The notes under the pieces: model-generated
Databases searched by the model: none
Seen by the model: the letters and a program-made list of their open reading frames with translations, nothing else
What the model was told of the DNA's origin: nothing
Part shown: piece after piece, positions 33,601-45,740 of the stretch
How the letters are laid out: each line of letters starts with the position of its first letter
Numbering within the stretch: the first letter of the stretch is position 1
Position numbers and translations under genes: made by a program
Source: Tuctoria greenei
Taxonomy: Eukaryota; Streptophyta; Magnoliopsida; Poales; Poaceae
DNA length: 64,000 nucleotides
Assembly (NCBI GenBank): GCA_036927565.1
Contig: JAYESD010000010.1
Coordinates: forward strand, 38,061,298 to 38,125,297
Direction of reading: 5' to 3'

Positions 33601-35684
33601 AAAGAGTAATCTCAACACTTACTCTTGTGAGGATGCATAAGAATTGAATGATGAGAAGGTGTAAACCTTCCTTACCCATGTAAGCAAAAATCATTCAATC
33701 CTAATGCTATTTCAACGATGAAATTTTTTAAATTTGTACCTCAATTGGAGAGCAGTCCTGATTGAAGGTCGTTGTGTGAGAAACTCACGACCATGGATTT
33801 TTGTGTAGCCTTCATGTTCAATGTTTTCTGCTAAGTTGAGGTTGGAGTTGAATGAGCTTCATCTTGTTCCCCCATTGGACCACCATCTTGAGCAATCCTC
33901 CACCATGAACTCAAAATGAGATCAATGGAGGGATATGCGCTTGATGGGGCCTTCCAACTTCTTTGCAAATTTTATTTTGGCTGCACTAAAATCAAGAACA
34001 AACAAACCAACTCAAAAACGGGTTACATTAGCTAAAAAGCATGTTATACCCTTTGTCAAATTGTTTTGCCCAATCTTGAAACAACTTGCAAATGCAATGA
34101 ATATTTAAGGGAAATATTTTTGGGTTGAATTAGGAAGATGAATTCAAGTGGTTACACCAAAGGTTCATATCCAAATAAATTTATTTCCTAATCCAAAATT
34201 TTAGTTTTATGAATGTTGGAAATTTACTTTCCAATATGCAAGTGTGAAAATTCAAACATGCTAAATGCAAAAGCAGAGATTGATGGGAAATTCAAATATG
34301 CAGTTGAGAAAGCAAATATGAGATAACTACTAATTAACCTATTGGCAAGGACTCATCGAATTTTTAAAGTCCGATGAGTGGAACTTACCTCCGTCCTGTT
34401 TGGTTTGATGATTTGTTATCCAATCCCGGAGTTGAAGATGTGGGAAACCTCTCTTGATTGACATGCCAAAACTCCTTTGGCATGTAGGTTGGACATGTAG
34501 ACCACATGATGGCCCAATCCTCTCTATCATCTTGATGAAGACTTGTTGATGTAGTGACGGCTCTTCCCTCTTGAAAATATTTTCTCATGAGCATAGTGAG
34601 GCTTGTCCTTCTTTAGGGTGTCACTTTGACCTTCTTGATAGTCCTTAAGGTCAACCCATACTTTGATCATGGATCAAAAGCTTCTTTGGGCATGGTGACA
34701 TGTGGACTCCACAAGAAATGCTTCATCCACAATGTCTTGCCCTAGGTTGCACGATCTTTGTCAAAGGATAGGTATCCCAACAAGTGATTGTGGGATATCA
34801 TGGATCTTGAATGCTCTTTAAGTTTCTTGTCCTAGGCCAAATGCTTCGTGTAGTCTTGATTTCTTGCTTGGCCATGGACAAGATACCTCAAGGTAAGCTA
34901 GTTTACCTTAAATCCCATGAAATCCTCATAGCCTCCTTGATTACAAGGGTGATGTTGATTCCACCATTGACCTCCTTATGGATAATAGCCGTTGGAGTTG
35001 TTGTTTGGAAATGATCCTCATGGGTCTTTGGGAAATTTTTCCCAAGTGTTCCATGTTGACATGAATTTTCACAAATCATATGAATATCCATGACTTGGAT
35101 AATTCCAAACACTTCTCCATTGCCTTGATCTTCATGATACTTCAATGCGAGGTGTAGTTCTATATCTAGCATGTTCACCATGTGAAGTGGTGTGCATGCC
35201 AAGCTAAGGGAACTAGAGCATTTTTCATCCACCCCTTGAGTAGAGACCATATTCTCATCCATGATGAACGAGAATAGGGCTTCTTCAGCTCTAGCATGAA
35301 TGTGGTCATGGACTGGTGGTGCCAACCCAAGACATGAGTGTTTGATGAAGCACCAACTATCTAGCCCATGATGGAGGCAAACCAAAAAGAACTCTTGGAG
35401 CCTCCCCCAAGCTTGGGGATGGATGACTTTGGCTCCTACTGGAAGCTGAAATTCTTCTGCGAAAGGCAATGGTGTTGCCTAGCGGACATTTGTTGAGGTA
35501 TGCCTTCAATCATCTTTGAGTTGAGCACTAGCGTCCTCGTTGGCCATCCCATAAAATGGGTTAGCCAACACTACCCTGTTTTCACCACAGAAAGGGGAAA
35601 CCAAACAAAGGTAATCTTCCCTAATAGCTACTAGTACCTATAGCTTAATCACAAGTGCTAGCTATCCTTCACTTCCTTTGCCTT
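30689..35684 (-). other. R interior, no recognisable gene
   Basis: Five kb of AT-rich sequence beginning actcccccaagctt, with short T/C-rich tracts (31277-31375). The longest open frame is minus-strand 35469-34903 (188 codons, containing CQHGTLGKNFPKTHEDHFQT). It has no domain I know, though it could be a relic of gag. The only clear internal structure is the tandem repeat at 32282-32725. The layout is like large retrotransposon derivatives (LARD-type) that carry LTRs, priming site and polypurine tract but no genes. Confidence 0.6.
32282..32725. repeat. 78-bp minisatellite inside R
   Basis: About five and a half units with a period of 78-79 bases, anchored by ccttggctaaggt at about 32283, 32360, 32438, 32516, 32595 and 32673. 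Each unit also holds ccacaaaggaatgac-like and cactcaacatg-gttgagtgtg inverted pairs, so every unit can form a small hairpin. Confidence 0.8.
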
Positions 35685-35701
35685 CCCCGGTAACGGCGCC
35701 A
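35685..35701 (-). other. R primer-binding site
   Basis: On the minus strand the sequence is tggcgccgttaccgggg, the classic grass gypsy primer-binding pattern. It is separated from the LTR by eight bases (gaaattct on the plus strand). Confidence 0.8.
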
Positions 35702-35709
35702 GAAATTCT

Positions 35710-36278
35710 TGTTGACATTTCTTACGTCATAGATCATCTCTCGAAAGAGATAAGATCCGCAAGCGACGGAAACTGTCGTGTAGCATTTCACCCAAGAGTA
35801 TTCCCAAGGGTATCGTATTTATCCCAATGGAAGGCGGTGAAGTATAGTAAACACTATTCTTATGATCAAGGTATAGCGTACTAAATGTTTATCAGAACAG
35901 GGCTGAGTTGATATAAGGGTAGTGTGACACACACCTAAGCAATCTACTCTAAGGGTAATATTGTCCTAGTGAGGGTTAGACTACGAGATGGAGCTACTCC
36001 TACTATGTTCTAATTAGTCATATGCATAGCCTAATAAAATACACATGACTATGCTAATGGTGAATACTAGGCCTTAGTGGTCTAACATATCGGGCACGGG
36101 CTTAACCTAGTCTGCCAGGCGACTCCCGCCAAGAGTCTACGTTGTAGCCAAACGTGGAGGATTACAACGGATGGATAAGGTTGTCAGCACCTAGCGCCTA
36201 CCTCTACAAACCATGGACTACGATGCATCCAACGCTACTTAACTATCCAAGCACCACGCTTGCATGCTAAGTAAATAA
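35710..36278 (-). repeat. R 5' LTR, inner part (left of P2)
   Basis: Begins on the plus strand tgttgacatttcttacg and runs to the P2 insertion. It contains gtagcatttcacccaagagt and ggtatcgtatttatccc, patterns common in grass LTR U5 regions. Confidence 0.8.
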
Positions 36279-37132
36279 TGTCGAAGTGTGGAATACGACA
36301 CTTCCCCCGGATCCGCCGAGAAGCAGCCCGCGGAGGTTCTTTTGTTGTTGGGGGACACAAGATCAATATCAAGATGGTGACCTCAAGGATTTACGTGGTT
36401 CGGGCCGCTTGAGCGTAACACCCTACTCCACGGGGTTTGAGTAATTGTATTGAGCGAATGCGTTCGTCGGGGTCAGATCGCAACTGCCTGGATCAGAATG
36501 AGTCTCCCTTGTGTGGTGCAGCCCTTTTATAGTTCTAAGGACTGACCGTTACAAAGCTGGCGTGGCCCGACATGTGGCCTTGGCGTGCTTACTGACCTAA
36601 TACACTGTCTAAAGAGTATTAAGTACAATTAATAGTGTGGTAATGTGCCCTCATGGAAGCGTTACCCCTATTAACGGTGCACTAATCGTGTGTTATTAAT
36701 ATGGTATTAATGACACATTATCAGACCTTGTAACTGCCGCCTTAACCATCCTTGAATGTCTTTAATGGTCATAATTGACTTGTATTCCCGATGGTGAAGA
36801 AGGTCTGGAGGCTCCACACATGGCAGATCCGGAGCTTTCCCTTGCGGGAGAGTAGGTCCGGGGTTGTTGTACACGTGTAAGTATCAGAGCTTCACTCTGA
36901 TGGGGGCTAGGTTCGGGGCTCTTGTACACGTGTAGTTGCCGGAGCTTCCCTTGATTGGGAGTTTTGTTCCGGGCTTATTTTACAGGTGTTAACCCGGGAG
37001 CCAGCCATGTGAGTGGAGCGGGTCCGGTGCAACGTGCCATGTGGGACCTGCGAGAGCCTTTGATTCTGACGGGTGGAACTTCCTTGCACTTGTTGCGGTC
37101 TCGTGGGGTACCCGGTACATAGGGTACCGACA
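36279..37132 (-). repeat. P2 3' LTR (left)
   Basis: Plus-strand reading tgtcgaagtgtggaatacg to ggtaccgaca. TATA box on the minus strand (tataaaag) at 36524-36531. The minus strand just before it, cgggggccac (37133-37142), is the polypurine tract. Confidence 0.9.
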
Positions 37133-37603
37133 GTGGCCCCCGAGCCGACCTCTGGGAGAAACCCTTTGGGTTAAGTAGTTCTGCCGGAGATGGGGCCATT
37201 CTCAATTCCCGCACTTCAATTTTCGAGCGTCCGTCGACAGATTGGCGGTTTGGGGGTGAACCTTCGACGCGTGGCTTGTTATGAATACGACAGATGAGAT
37301 CTTTGAGTGCGGATCTCACGCAATTGAAGGTTGTCGGTTCCCAACTCGAAAATCGTATCGGTTCCACGCGCCCTGTCAGAGCGCCGACTTTGGGTTTCCC
37401 GCCGCTCATCACAGCAACGGTTGGCCTTGGGTAAGGACCTCGATCTCTTCGTTGGGGTGGACCCAGGCCCACTTCGTCATTGACGGGGCAGATTTTTGAA
37501 AAGTGCCTTTGATCTCATTGCAGTTTCCATCCAAGCATCGCAGAGGCTTACTTAAGAAGGAAAGTGTGCACGGGTTGAGGACTCTTTACGCCTTCATTCA
37601 TCT

Positions 37604-40600
37604 TTGCGCTCAGAACCTCCCAAACTCCGCCTAACTTTCCATTCCATGCTCTACTTTGCCGCGATGGAGTTGGGTCTCCCCAAGAGCCGCCTCAAAAGCT
37701 ATGATGATCTGAAGAAGGTCCGGACCTACATGGGGTGGTCTAGCGACTCCTTCAATCATCTGGTCCGTGCCGGCAAGCTCCCGTTCAAGAAGGAGAACGA
37801 TGGGGACATGATGTACTTCTCCGCGTACGCCATGGTGGGGCTGATCCCATCTTTCTCAACTTTCCTTCTGATGCTGCTGGACTTCTATGGTCTGCAGCTG
37901 TACCACCTTGGCCCCCATTCTCTTCTTCTTGTGTCGACATTCGTCCACTTCTGCGATATGTGGGTGGGTATTCCCCCCTGCATCGAGCTTTTCCGCACCT
38001 TCTTCACCATCCACTCCACCAGGAAGGGGTCCGAATTTCTTGGCTTCTACTATTTTGTGAAGTGCAAGAAATGCCCCTACAAATACTTGAGGTCGTTTCC
38101 TTCCGAGAAATGGGACGACTGGAAGAAAGATTGGATCGTCGTCATGGCAGAGGAGCACGAGAAGTTGGAGCTGCCCGAAGGTCTCCCCAATGTTGACACT
38201 GATGCATGGAGTGTGGTTCCAGTGCTGTCAAAGGCCTTCAACCCTGCCTTGACCAGTATTTGCGAATGCATGGAAGGTGGAGTGACCCCCGATATGGTCT
38301 TCTGCAATTTCTTGGTCAACAGGTGGGCTCCGCTGAAGAAGAGGGAGAAGCTTGCGTCGGCCCTCAACAGCGTGATGGATGAAGACCGGATTGAAATCGG
38401 TCTGAAGTCCAACTTGGATGGTGCAGCTTTGGAGCTTCATCTCAAGAAGTTCCAGCATGGAATTGACGTCGAAGGCGACAACTTAACAACATCGGCGGCT
38501 TTCCTCCCTCTGAACATGGAGGTGTAGTTCAGCAGGGAGCCCCGAAGGAGCATGCCGGTGCTTGATGATCTTGGTGAGGTGGAAAGGCTTCTGACCACCA
38601 GATTGGCAATCCCCGGAGCTTCCAAGGGTGGTCCTGTCCTCGCCCCGAGCCGAAGGACTGAAGATGTCGGCAAAGGCAAGGGCAAAGAGCCAGCTAAGCC
38701 TTCCAGCCGGAAGAGGAAGTTGAAGCACGCTGACGGGAGGTCCGTCAGGCCTGCTCCTTCCATGACGGCTGCTTCTCCCCGGAGGGGGAGGTCTTCTGTT
38801 ACTACTCCCGCTCTGGTGCAAATGTCTCGAGAGGCGTAACCTCCGGGCAGTCGACCCCGACCTCAGTGCCGCCTAGAAGCTCCAAGTCCGGGAGTTCTTC
38901 CAGTCAAAGGGAAGCTCCGGCCAAAAGAACTCCGACGGCTACGAGTGTTCCTCAACTGAGGTCTGAAGCAGTCGTCTCACCAGATTTGGTGGGCTCTAGC
39001 TCCAGGCCTTAGAAGAAGAGGTTCCGAGGTGACTGGGGTGGTAGCATCCCAAGGTAAGCATTGATTGCTCGCTCATAAATGTTAATCCTGCTTTTGGATG
39101 TGTCTTTAATCTTCTCTTCCCTTTGTTTCCAGGGTGTCGAAGAAAGGACCCGGAGCTTCAACGCCTATTGCAACGGCTGAGGCTGCACCTGCCGAAGCTC
39201 CGGCTTCGATCGTTGAGCCTCCTCATCAAGCGGAGGTGGAAGTCGTGGCAGCTCCGGTGCCAGCTATCGTGAGCCTGGACTCGGAGTCTTCACCTGAAGC
39301 TCCTGTGGTAGCATCGGACTGCAAGAGGGAAGTTGAAGAGGTGCCCGTGGTGGCAGAGGCTGATGCTCCAGCACCGGCGATGCCAGAAGTTCCGGCTTCC
39401 AAGCCAGAAGTTGTCAAAGCCCTGGCTATTGAGCCAAAGGTAGCTGAAGCCCCGACCCTTGTGCCCGAAACGGTTGAAGATCCGGCGGCTTAGCCGGAGG
39501 TGGTAGAGGGTCCGACTGCTGAGCCGGAGGAGGTTGGAGGTTCGGCAGTTGTGCCGGAGGTGGTTGAAGGTCCAGTGACTGTGCCGGAGACGGTCACTGC
39601 GTCGGTGCCCGAGCTAGTGGAGGATGAGGCCCCAGTGGAAGCTCCTACTGCTGCTCCAGAAGTGGTGGTCCCGGAGGTACCAGGGCCGGAGCCAGAGCAA
39701 CTTGCAGGACCGGCACAGGTCCTTCAATGTCGGAGTTGCCGACTGAAAACCCAAAAGCGGTGCCTTCACTTGCTACGGAGGCGGAAGTTCCCCTCGTGGG
39801 TTCTTCTGCTGCCACTGAAGGGCTCCAGGAGAGCGGCCCCAGCGCCGCAGGAGTACAGGGGACCACTATTGTAGAGTGGGACCCAATTTTTGTTATGGAG
39901 AACCGATTTGAGCCTGCGGAAATGGTCCCAGCAGGCCCAGAACCTATCCCCCTGGCGTTGTCCATAGACAATGCCTGCTCAAGCCTCAGGCAGGTCCAGC
40001 TCGCCTTCGACCATGAGAGCAAAAATTTGGAGGAGGAGTGCAACACCTTGAGGTGTTGGCATAGCAGACTCCATTTTGAAACCAAGCTTGCTCAGACGAG
40101 GCTAGCTGACCAGAAGGAATGGATCAAGGGGCAGAAGGCCCGGTTAGAGTACTGGGACAAGTTGAGGGAGGAGAAGGAGGTTGCCATCCGGGTGCTCGAT
40201 GCTAACTCCAGGGAAATTTCGGAGCAAGCCAAAGAGAGACGTGACGCTGCTGACGAGCGTTACGAAAAGCTCGCAGAGTTGAATGAAAATCTCATGAAGC
40301 GTCGAGCGGACCTGGAGGCGAGGGAGGAAACACTCCTGGGGCAGCAGGAAGATGTGGTGAGGAGGGAAGCGTAGGTCACCCAGAAGTTGACTCTGGGTGA
40401 GAAAAATTTGGCGGATCGCAGCAAAAAGCTAGATCTATAGAAGGAGGAAGAGAGGAAGAAGAACTGGAAGGTGGGGCAAGAGCTCTCGAAAAGAGAGTCT
40501 GACATTGCCGCTAGGGAGGAGAGAGTCAAGGGCAGGGAGAAGGACCTAGCTGAGAGGCGGAACCATATCCACCTCCAGGAGACAGAGATGGCCAACCAGG

Positions 40601-41082
40601 AGAAGCAGGTTGCTGAGATCATGCAGCAACATGCTAAGTTGGCTGAGCGACTTGCCCGTGAAGGTTCGGAGCTTGCGGCCGCCCGGAAGTCTCTGGAGGA
40701 GCTGCGGAGTTCGAAGGCGACTGAGTCCCTGATGGTTTGGGACTTCCTGGGGCGTGCGGACATGGCCCTCGTGCCCCTTGGGTTCAGTCCAATACGCCTA
40801 GAGAACCCGACGCAGGAGCTGCACCAGACGCTGGCGGCACTTAGCTCTGCTGGCAGCAAACTCGACGCGATGGGTGACGTCATCGCCGATCTACTAGAGA
40901 CGGAGGGTAAGTCCTTGGCCAAGAACATCGCCGAGTATGTCTTGGCATGTTACCGGAGCCCAGACCCCCAGTTCTCCCTTGATCCGGTTTTTGAAGGAAT
41001 CATCGCGGAGGAGCAAGATGTCGCCAGGGCTAGTGTTCAAGAAGCTGCTGAGAAGGTTGCTTCGTTTTTCCACAGGACCTAG
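37604..41082 (+). pseudogene. P2 antisense ORF (aORF), PF04195-like, one intron
   Basis: The strand opposite to P2 gag-pol encodes the same long protein as in P1. Head 37604-38527: MELGLPKSRLKSYDDLKK, AMVGLIPSFSTFLLMLLDFY, CDMWVGIPPCIELFRTFF, ending at a TAG. The middle is in the same frame (DLGEVERLLTTRLAIPGAS), then after a frameshift near 38815 it reaches a 79-base intron at 39054-39132 (gtaagcatt to tttccag). A Pro/Ala/Glu-rich region follows (39134-39720), a frameshift near 39715, then the coiled coil (39727-41082) with TTIVEWDPIFVMENRFEP and REEKEVAIRVLDA, stops at 40372-40374 and 40438-40440, and an end EYVLACYRSPDPQFSLDP ... VASFFHRT. The shared order and intron with P1 show it is a real component of the family. 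Role unknown. Confidence 0.82.
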
Positions 41083-42309
41083 ATCCTCCAGTAGCTAGGA
41101 GTTTTCTCCCTTTGTCCCTTCTAATCTCAGTTTTGTAATCTAGTTCTTCTAATTAATGAAATCCTCCTTTTTGCCTTAAATTTCACTTTGTCTTCCATAT
41201 ACTATGCCGTGTCTTGTTGGCCTCCTGGTACATGTGTACAGTTGAGGTGTGTACATGTACCAAAGGTTATGACAGTATGTTGAAGTCTTGAATTTTGAAG
41301 CGTCGAAGACAGGCCCCCTGGAGTGGTCGGAGCTTGGTAGCTCCGGCGTCAACATATTAGATGTTGACAGCGGACCTATCTTGGGAGATGTCGGAGCTTA
41401 GTAGCTCCGACGCCGTCCACCATCGCTATGAATTTTTTCTTTTCCTGCACATTGAAGGCAAGAGAGAAAGTAAAATTTGTCCTCTTGTCTATAAATTGGT
41501 TGTGGCTTATTGTTCTTATTTGAACTTTAGATCCGAAGAAACTCAACATGATAACAAGCATTTTGATAGAATCTTCCTAGATCCACATGCCTTTTTAGTA
41601 CTCATCCTACTGAGGCCTGCTGGGGTGTAGGTAGAGTGGAGTACTTAGGGTGCAGGACCAGGCTAAGTCGATAGCTCACTCCAGACCTATGTTGGCTTGG
41701 CATTCGGGCAAGTAGACTATGTGGCGGTGTTAAGATCCAAAAAGACTATCAATAAGTCTTGTAATGCACGTGAATTACTTGTAACAAAACTCAAAAAGAT
41801 TTGCACAACTTCATTATAGACAAGCGGGATAAAAAATAATTTGACATATTGAGCCTTATACAAAAAGTAAATGCACGTGGAGTCTGTTTTCACACAACAA
41901 TGCTTTTCATTACCGGTCCGGATTACAAGGCAGACAAGGACACACTTAGGTTGCTGGACCAAGCTAAAAGTGTTATACATCTTGTGCTAGCCTAGAGCAA
42001 GTAGTTATACTTTTAGTACTGTGACTGTGTCAAGTGTTACTTGAACTTCCTGGACCCTCCTGGAGGGGTCCGGATGTTCTCCCGGAGGACTTGCTCGATT
42101 CTATATAACGACTCTACAATATGCATTGTGTGTAATTACAGAATCACCTCCGTGATTCTAAGCATAAAACTTACGGAGGTGCTCGATGTTCCAAGGATTG
42201 GGAAGTGAGATCCCATCCTCAGTTGCCAAGCGAACGCATCCTGGTCAAAATACTTTAATGACTCAGAAAGGACCCTCCCAGCTGGGGGAAAGTTTGTTCA
42301 TCCCTTCAT
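41083..42309. other. P2 spacer between aORF and pol, with convergent repeats
   Basis: Contains two diverged repeat units at about 41300-41430 (gtcggagcttggtagctccg and gtcggagcttagtagctccg with gccccctggag), two cctaagtgtgt/ggaccaggctaag-type motifs (about 41650 and 41945), and a palindrome ggaccctcctggaggggtcc near 42052. An aataaaa-like signal lies in the AT-rich part on the minus strand, but I cannot assign a site. Confidence 0.5.
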
Positions 42310-43495
42310 GAGTTAGTATCTTTCGGAGCACCAGGTAGCCTTCTTCGAGCTGTCGGTCATGCACATGCATTTGATGATAGCGCCGGAGCGCTTGGCGATA
42401 ACGTGCATTTCAAATAGCTGCTCGGCACCTTCCCTCGTCGACGAGGTCAAGGTCCTCACGCCGGAGCTGGTCCTGCGTGGCTTCATCAAAGGTCCGAACA
42501 CGGAGGGACCCCAAGGTGATCTCCGGAGGAAGGACCACTTTAGCTCCATACACCAAGAAGAATGGAGTTTCCCCAGTTGACCGGTCAGGTGTAGTCCTAT
42601 TCGCCCATAATGTGGATGGAAGCTCTTCGATCCAGTTAGCTCCATGCCTTTTCAAGCACTCATATGTGTGCGTCTTGAGTCACTTTATGATTTCTGCATT
42701 TGCTATCTCGGTTTGGCCATTGCTTATTGGATGAGCTACTAAAGCATAGCTAAGTTGAATACTGAGGTCTTCACAATATTCTTGGAATGCAGCACTTGTA
42801 AATTGAGTTCCATTGTCAATTATGACTTTGTTTGGAACTCCAAATCTGCATATAATTGACTTCAAGAATTTGATTGCTGATTGTTTGCTGATTGTTACTA
42901 CTGGAGTTGCTTTCGGCCACTTAGTGAACTTGTCGATGGCGACATATAGGAACCTGTAACCTCCGACGGCTTTTGGGAAAGGTCCCAAGATATCTATGCC
43001 CCACACAACGAATGGCCATGTAGGAGGTATCATTTGTAGTGATTGAGCCGGTGTGTGAATCTTTTTTGCCTGGAACTGACATGCTTCACATTTCTTTACT
43101 AGCTCAACCGCATCCTGGAGTGCTGTAGGCCAGTAAAAGCCATGCTGGAAGGCTTTACCGACCAGCGTACGAGATGACGCGTGGTTCTCGCACTCGCCTC
43201 CATGGATTTCTGCGAGAAGATCACGACCTTCTTCCCTTGCAATGCACCGCATAAGGATGCCATTGGCACTGCATCGATAGATATCCCCTTCTACCAACTT
43301 GTATCTTTTAGCCAATCTAACAATACGGTCAGCGGATACACTATCTTCAGGAAGCATATTATCTTTCAAGTAGCTCCAGATCTCCGAGATCCATGCATCG
43401 GAGCTAACTTGAGCTTCTGAGTCTTGCGTGCTGGGTTGCTCGGAGCTCCCGACAGCACCTACAACCCTTAGTGAATGCCATAGTAACAGGGCCAC
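42310..43495 (-). pseudogene. P2 integrase
   Basis: Better preserved than in P1. Zinc-binding: HGGECENHASSRTLVGKAF ... CEACQFQAKK. The catalytic triad is present: WGIDILGPFP, VIIDNGTQFTS and SNGQTEIANAEI. The main frame (43495-42680) ends at a TGA; the C-terminal part continues at 42655-42410 (IEELPSTLWANRTTPDRSTG, ETPFFLVYGAKVVLPPEI) and, after a frameshift, to about 42310. The C-terminal residues would contact chromatin or DNA, but no chromodomain is seen. Confidence 0.87.
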
Positions 43496-44010
43496 TGGGA
43501 CTGCCAGCTTCGAGGTGCTGGTCTTGCCCCCTTCGCTCAGTTCGGCAAGCTGAGCTGTTGGTTTTGATAACCTTCAGACGAAGATTCTGTCAGGAGCCGG
43601 AGCTCCAGTCGAGGCTTTCATCGAGAGTTCATCGGCTTCGGAGTTATGAAGGCACTGAACATGATGGAGATCCAGGACTTTGAAGTCCTTCTGAAGCCTC
43701 TGAACTTCAAGGAGATAAGCAGCTAATTGAGAATTGTTGCAAGAACATTCACCTTTCACTTGTTTGATAATGAGTTGTGAATCTCCCTTCACCAATAGCT
43801 GTTTTACACCATAAGATAGTGACACCTTGAATCCATAGATGAGGGCTTCATTCTCCGCCATATTGTTGGTTGCCTTAAAATCAAGGTGTACCATGTACTT
43901 GACCTCTCTGGTCAGAGCTAGGAGAACGATTCCAGCTTCGGCCCCCTGCTTCTGCACGGAGCCATCGAAGTAGAGGGTCCAGTGAGGCCCAGTGAATACC
44001 GGAACTTTGA
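43496..44010 (-). pseudogene. P2 second (archaeal-type) RNase H
   Basis: Reads MQKQGAEAGIVLLALTREVK, ATNNMAENEALIYGFKVSL, VKGDSQLIIKQVKGECS and QRLQKDFKVLDLHHVQCLHN. The upstream WTLYFDG-type start lies at about 43960-43990 (a stop in the TGPH region interrupts it). The second motif has NEAL where P1 has YEAL; the catalytic Glu is kept. Confidence 0.82.
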
Positions 44011-44916
44011 GTTATTGTTTCTGCTCACTGTGGTCCCCAGGGTTTGATGGAGAAGGAGTCCATTCCGCCACAAAGTCAGCTAAGGCTTGACTTTTAGTTG
44101 CTTGTCTTGACACGAATTCTAAATCAAATTCTGCTAGCTCTGCTGCCCACTTTGCAATATTCCCAATAGAATTAGGGTTTTGCAAAATTGCACGTAGTGG
44201 AAAAGAGATTACCACTGATATTTTGTGGGCTTGGAAGTAGTGATGAAGCTTTCTTGAGGCGATGAGAACTGCGTAAAGCAGTTTATGCACCTTAATGTAT
44301 CTTGTCTTGGTGTCGTGGAGTACTTCACTGATGAAGTACACTGGGCGCTGGACTGTCCGGACCCTCCCGAAGGGCCCCGTAACTTCCTCTTCATCAACCT
44401 GGACCCTCCCAGAGGGGTCCGGACCTTCTTCTGGAATTTCCTGGTCCCTACCAAAGGAACCCAGAGCTTCTTTTGGAGTGACCCAGACCCTCCCAGAGGG
44501 GTCTAGATCTTCTTGTTCAATAGCAGTTACTCCTTCGTTCAAAGGAGGTTGATCCTCAAACATCTCGCCTTGAGGATCTGTGCCTGAGGGTTGGTCCCCA
44601 GACTCGCCTTCAGGTAGTTCCAGACCCTCCCGGAGGGGTCTAGACTCCTGAATTGGGGATGGCTATGGTCTTCCGCAACCAGGACCATACTGACAACCTC
44701 TATAGTTGCCGAAATGTAAAGCAGTAAAGGCTCACCAGGGTTCGGAGCTATTTGGATTGGTAGTGTAGTGAGGAGTTGTTTCAACTCTTGGAACGCCTTT
44801 TCTGCTTCTTCAGACCAATGAAATGGTCCAGACTTCCTCAAAAGTTTGAAGAAGGGTAGCGCCCGTTCTGCTAGTCTTGATATAAACCGACTGAGCGTAG
44901 CTAGACATCTAGTCAA
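44011..44916 (-). pseudogene. P2 RNase H with repeat-expanded linker
   Basis: Segments ATLSRFISRLAERALPFFKL, GPFHWSEEAEKAFQELKQLL and LLLYISATIEVVSMVLVAED precede a linker (about 44345-44660) of repeated DPSGRV/SFGR/PFGRV units with acidic spacers. It then resumes with VQRPVYFISEVLHDTKTRY and FDLEFVSRQATKSQALADF. In DNA the linker is made of palindromes such as ggaccctcccagaggggtcc at 44401-44420. At least one frameshift lies near 44560. Confidence 0.78.
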
Positions 44917-45740
44917 CTTTTGGACATTCTTAATACGGGCTGGGGCCGCATTTCTTCTATAGCCTTGATCTTTGCCTGATTTGCCTCGATTCCTCGATCA
45001 GTCACTAAGAATACCAGAAGCTTTCCGGAGCTAACCCCGAAGACAGATTTGTCCGAGTTCGGCTTGGTGCGAGTAGTGCGCAGCTTGTCGAAGACGGCTT
45101 GTAAGTTGTCAAGGAGTGACTCCTTGTTTTTGATCTTCACGACGATGTCATCAACATACACCTCCACCAAGTCTCTAATTAGCTCTCCAAATGTTTTGTA
45201 CATGGCTCGCACAAATGTTGAAGCAACATTTTTGAGACCAAATGGCATGGCCGTATAACAATACAATCCATCTACTGTTATGAAGGCAGTATGCTCTTCA
45301 TCTTCCTTAGACATTTGGATTTGATGATATCCAAAATATGCATCTAAGAAAGACAGTAGTTCACACCCGGAGGTGGAATCCACTATTTGATCTATTCTAG
45401 GTAGTGGAAATGGATCTTTTGGACATGCCTTATTTAAGGTGGTGTAGTCGATACACATCCGAAGCTTCCCACCGGCCTTGGGTACAACAACTGGGTTTGC
45501 CAGCCATTTTGGATGGAAGACTTCCCTGATGAATCCAGCTTCGAGCAACTTCTTGATTTCCTATCGAATGAAGTTTTGTCGCTCGATTGATTGCTTTTAG
45601 GGCTTTTGGTGTACAGGTTGGGCGTCTGGGTAAACCTTCAGATTGTGCTCAATCACCTCCCTAGGGATCCCAGGCATTTGTGACGGTTGCTAGACAAACA
45701 CGTCTATATTAGCCCGGAGGAAAGTGATGAGTGCGAGTTC
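44917..45740 (-). pseudogene. P2 reverse transcriptase
   Basis: From 45548 an uninterrupted RT of 211 codons: GGKLRMCIDYTTLNKACPKD, DPFPLPRIDQIVDSTSG, SFLDAYFGYHQIQMSKEDEE, AMPFGLKNVASTFVRAMYK and the intact active-site box EVYVDDIVVK. Upstream the frame continues with stops (about 45563, 45600, 45692). The C-terminal frameshift is near 44915-44945, in RPQPVLRMSKS versus the P1 reading PPARIKDIQK. Confidence 0.9.

Noticed and set aside
34903..35469. 188-codon minus-strand ORF in R as a gene
   Set aside because: No recognised domain or conserved motif; composition is like the surrounding non-coding DNA. Kept only as a possible gag relic in the R interior entry.
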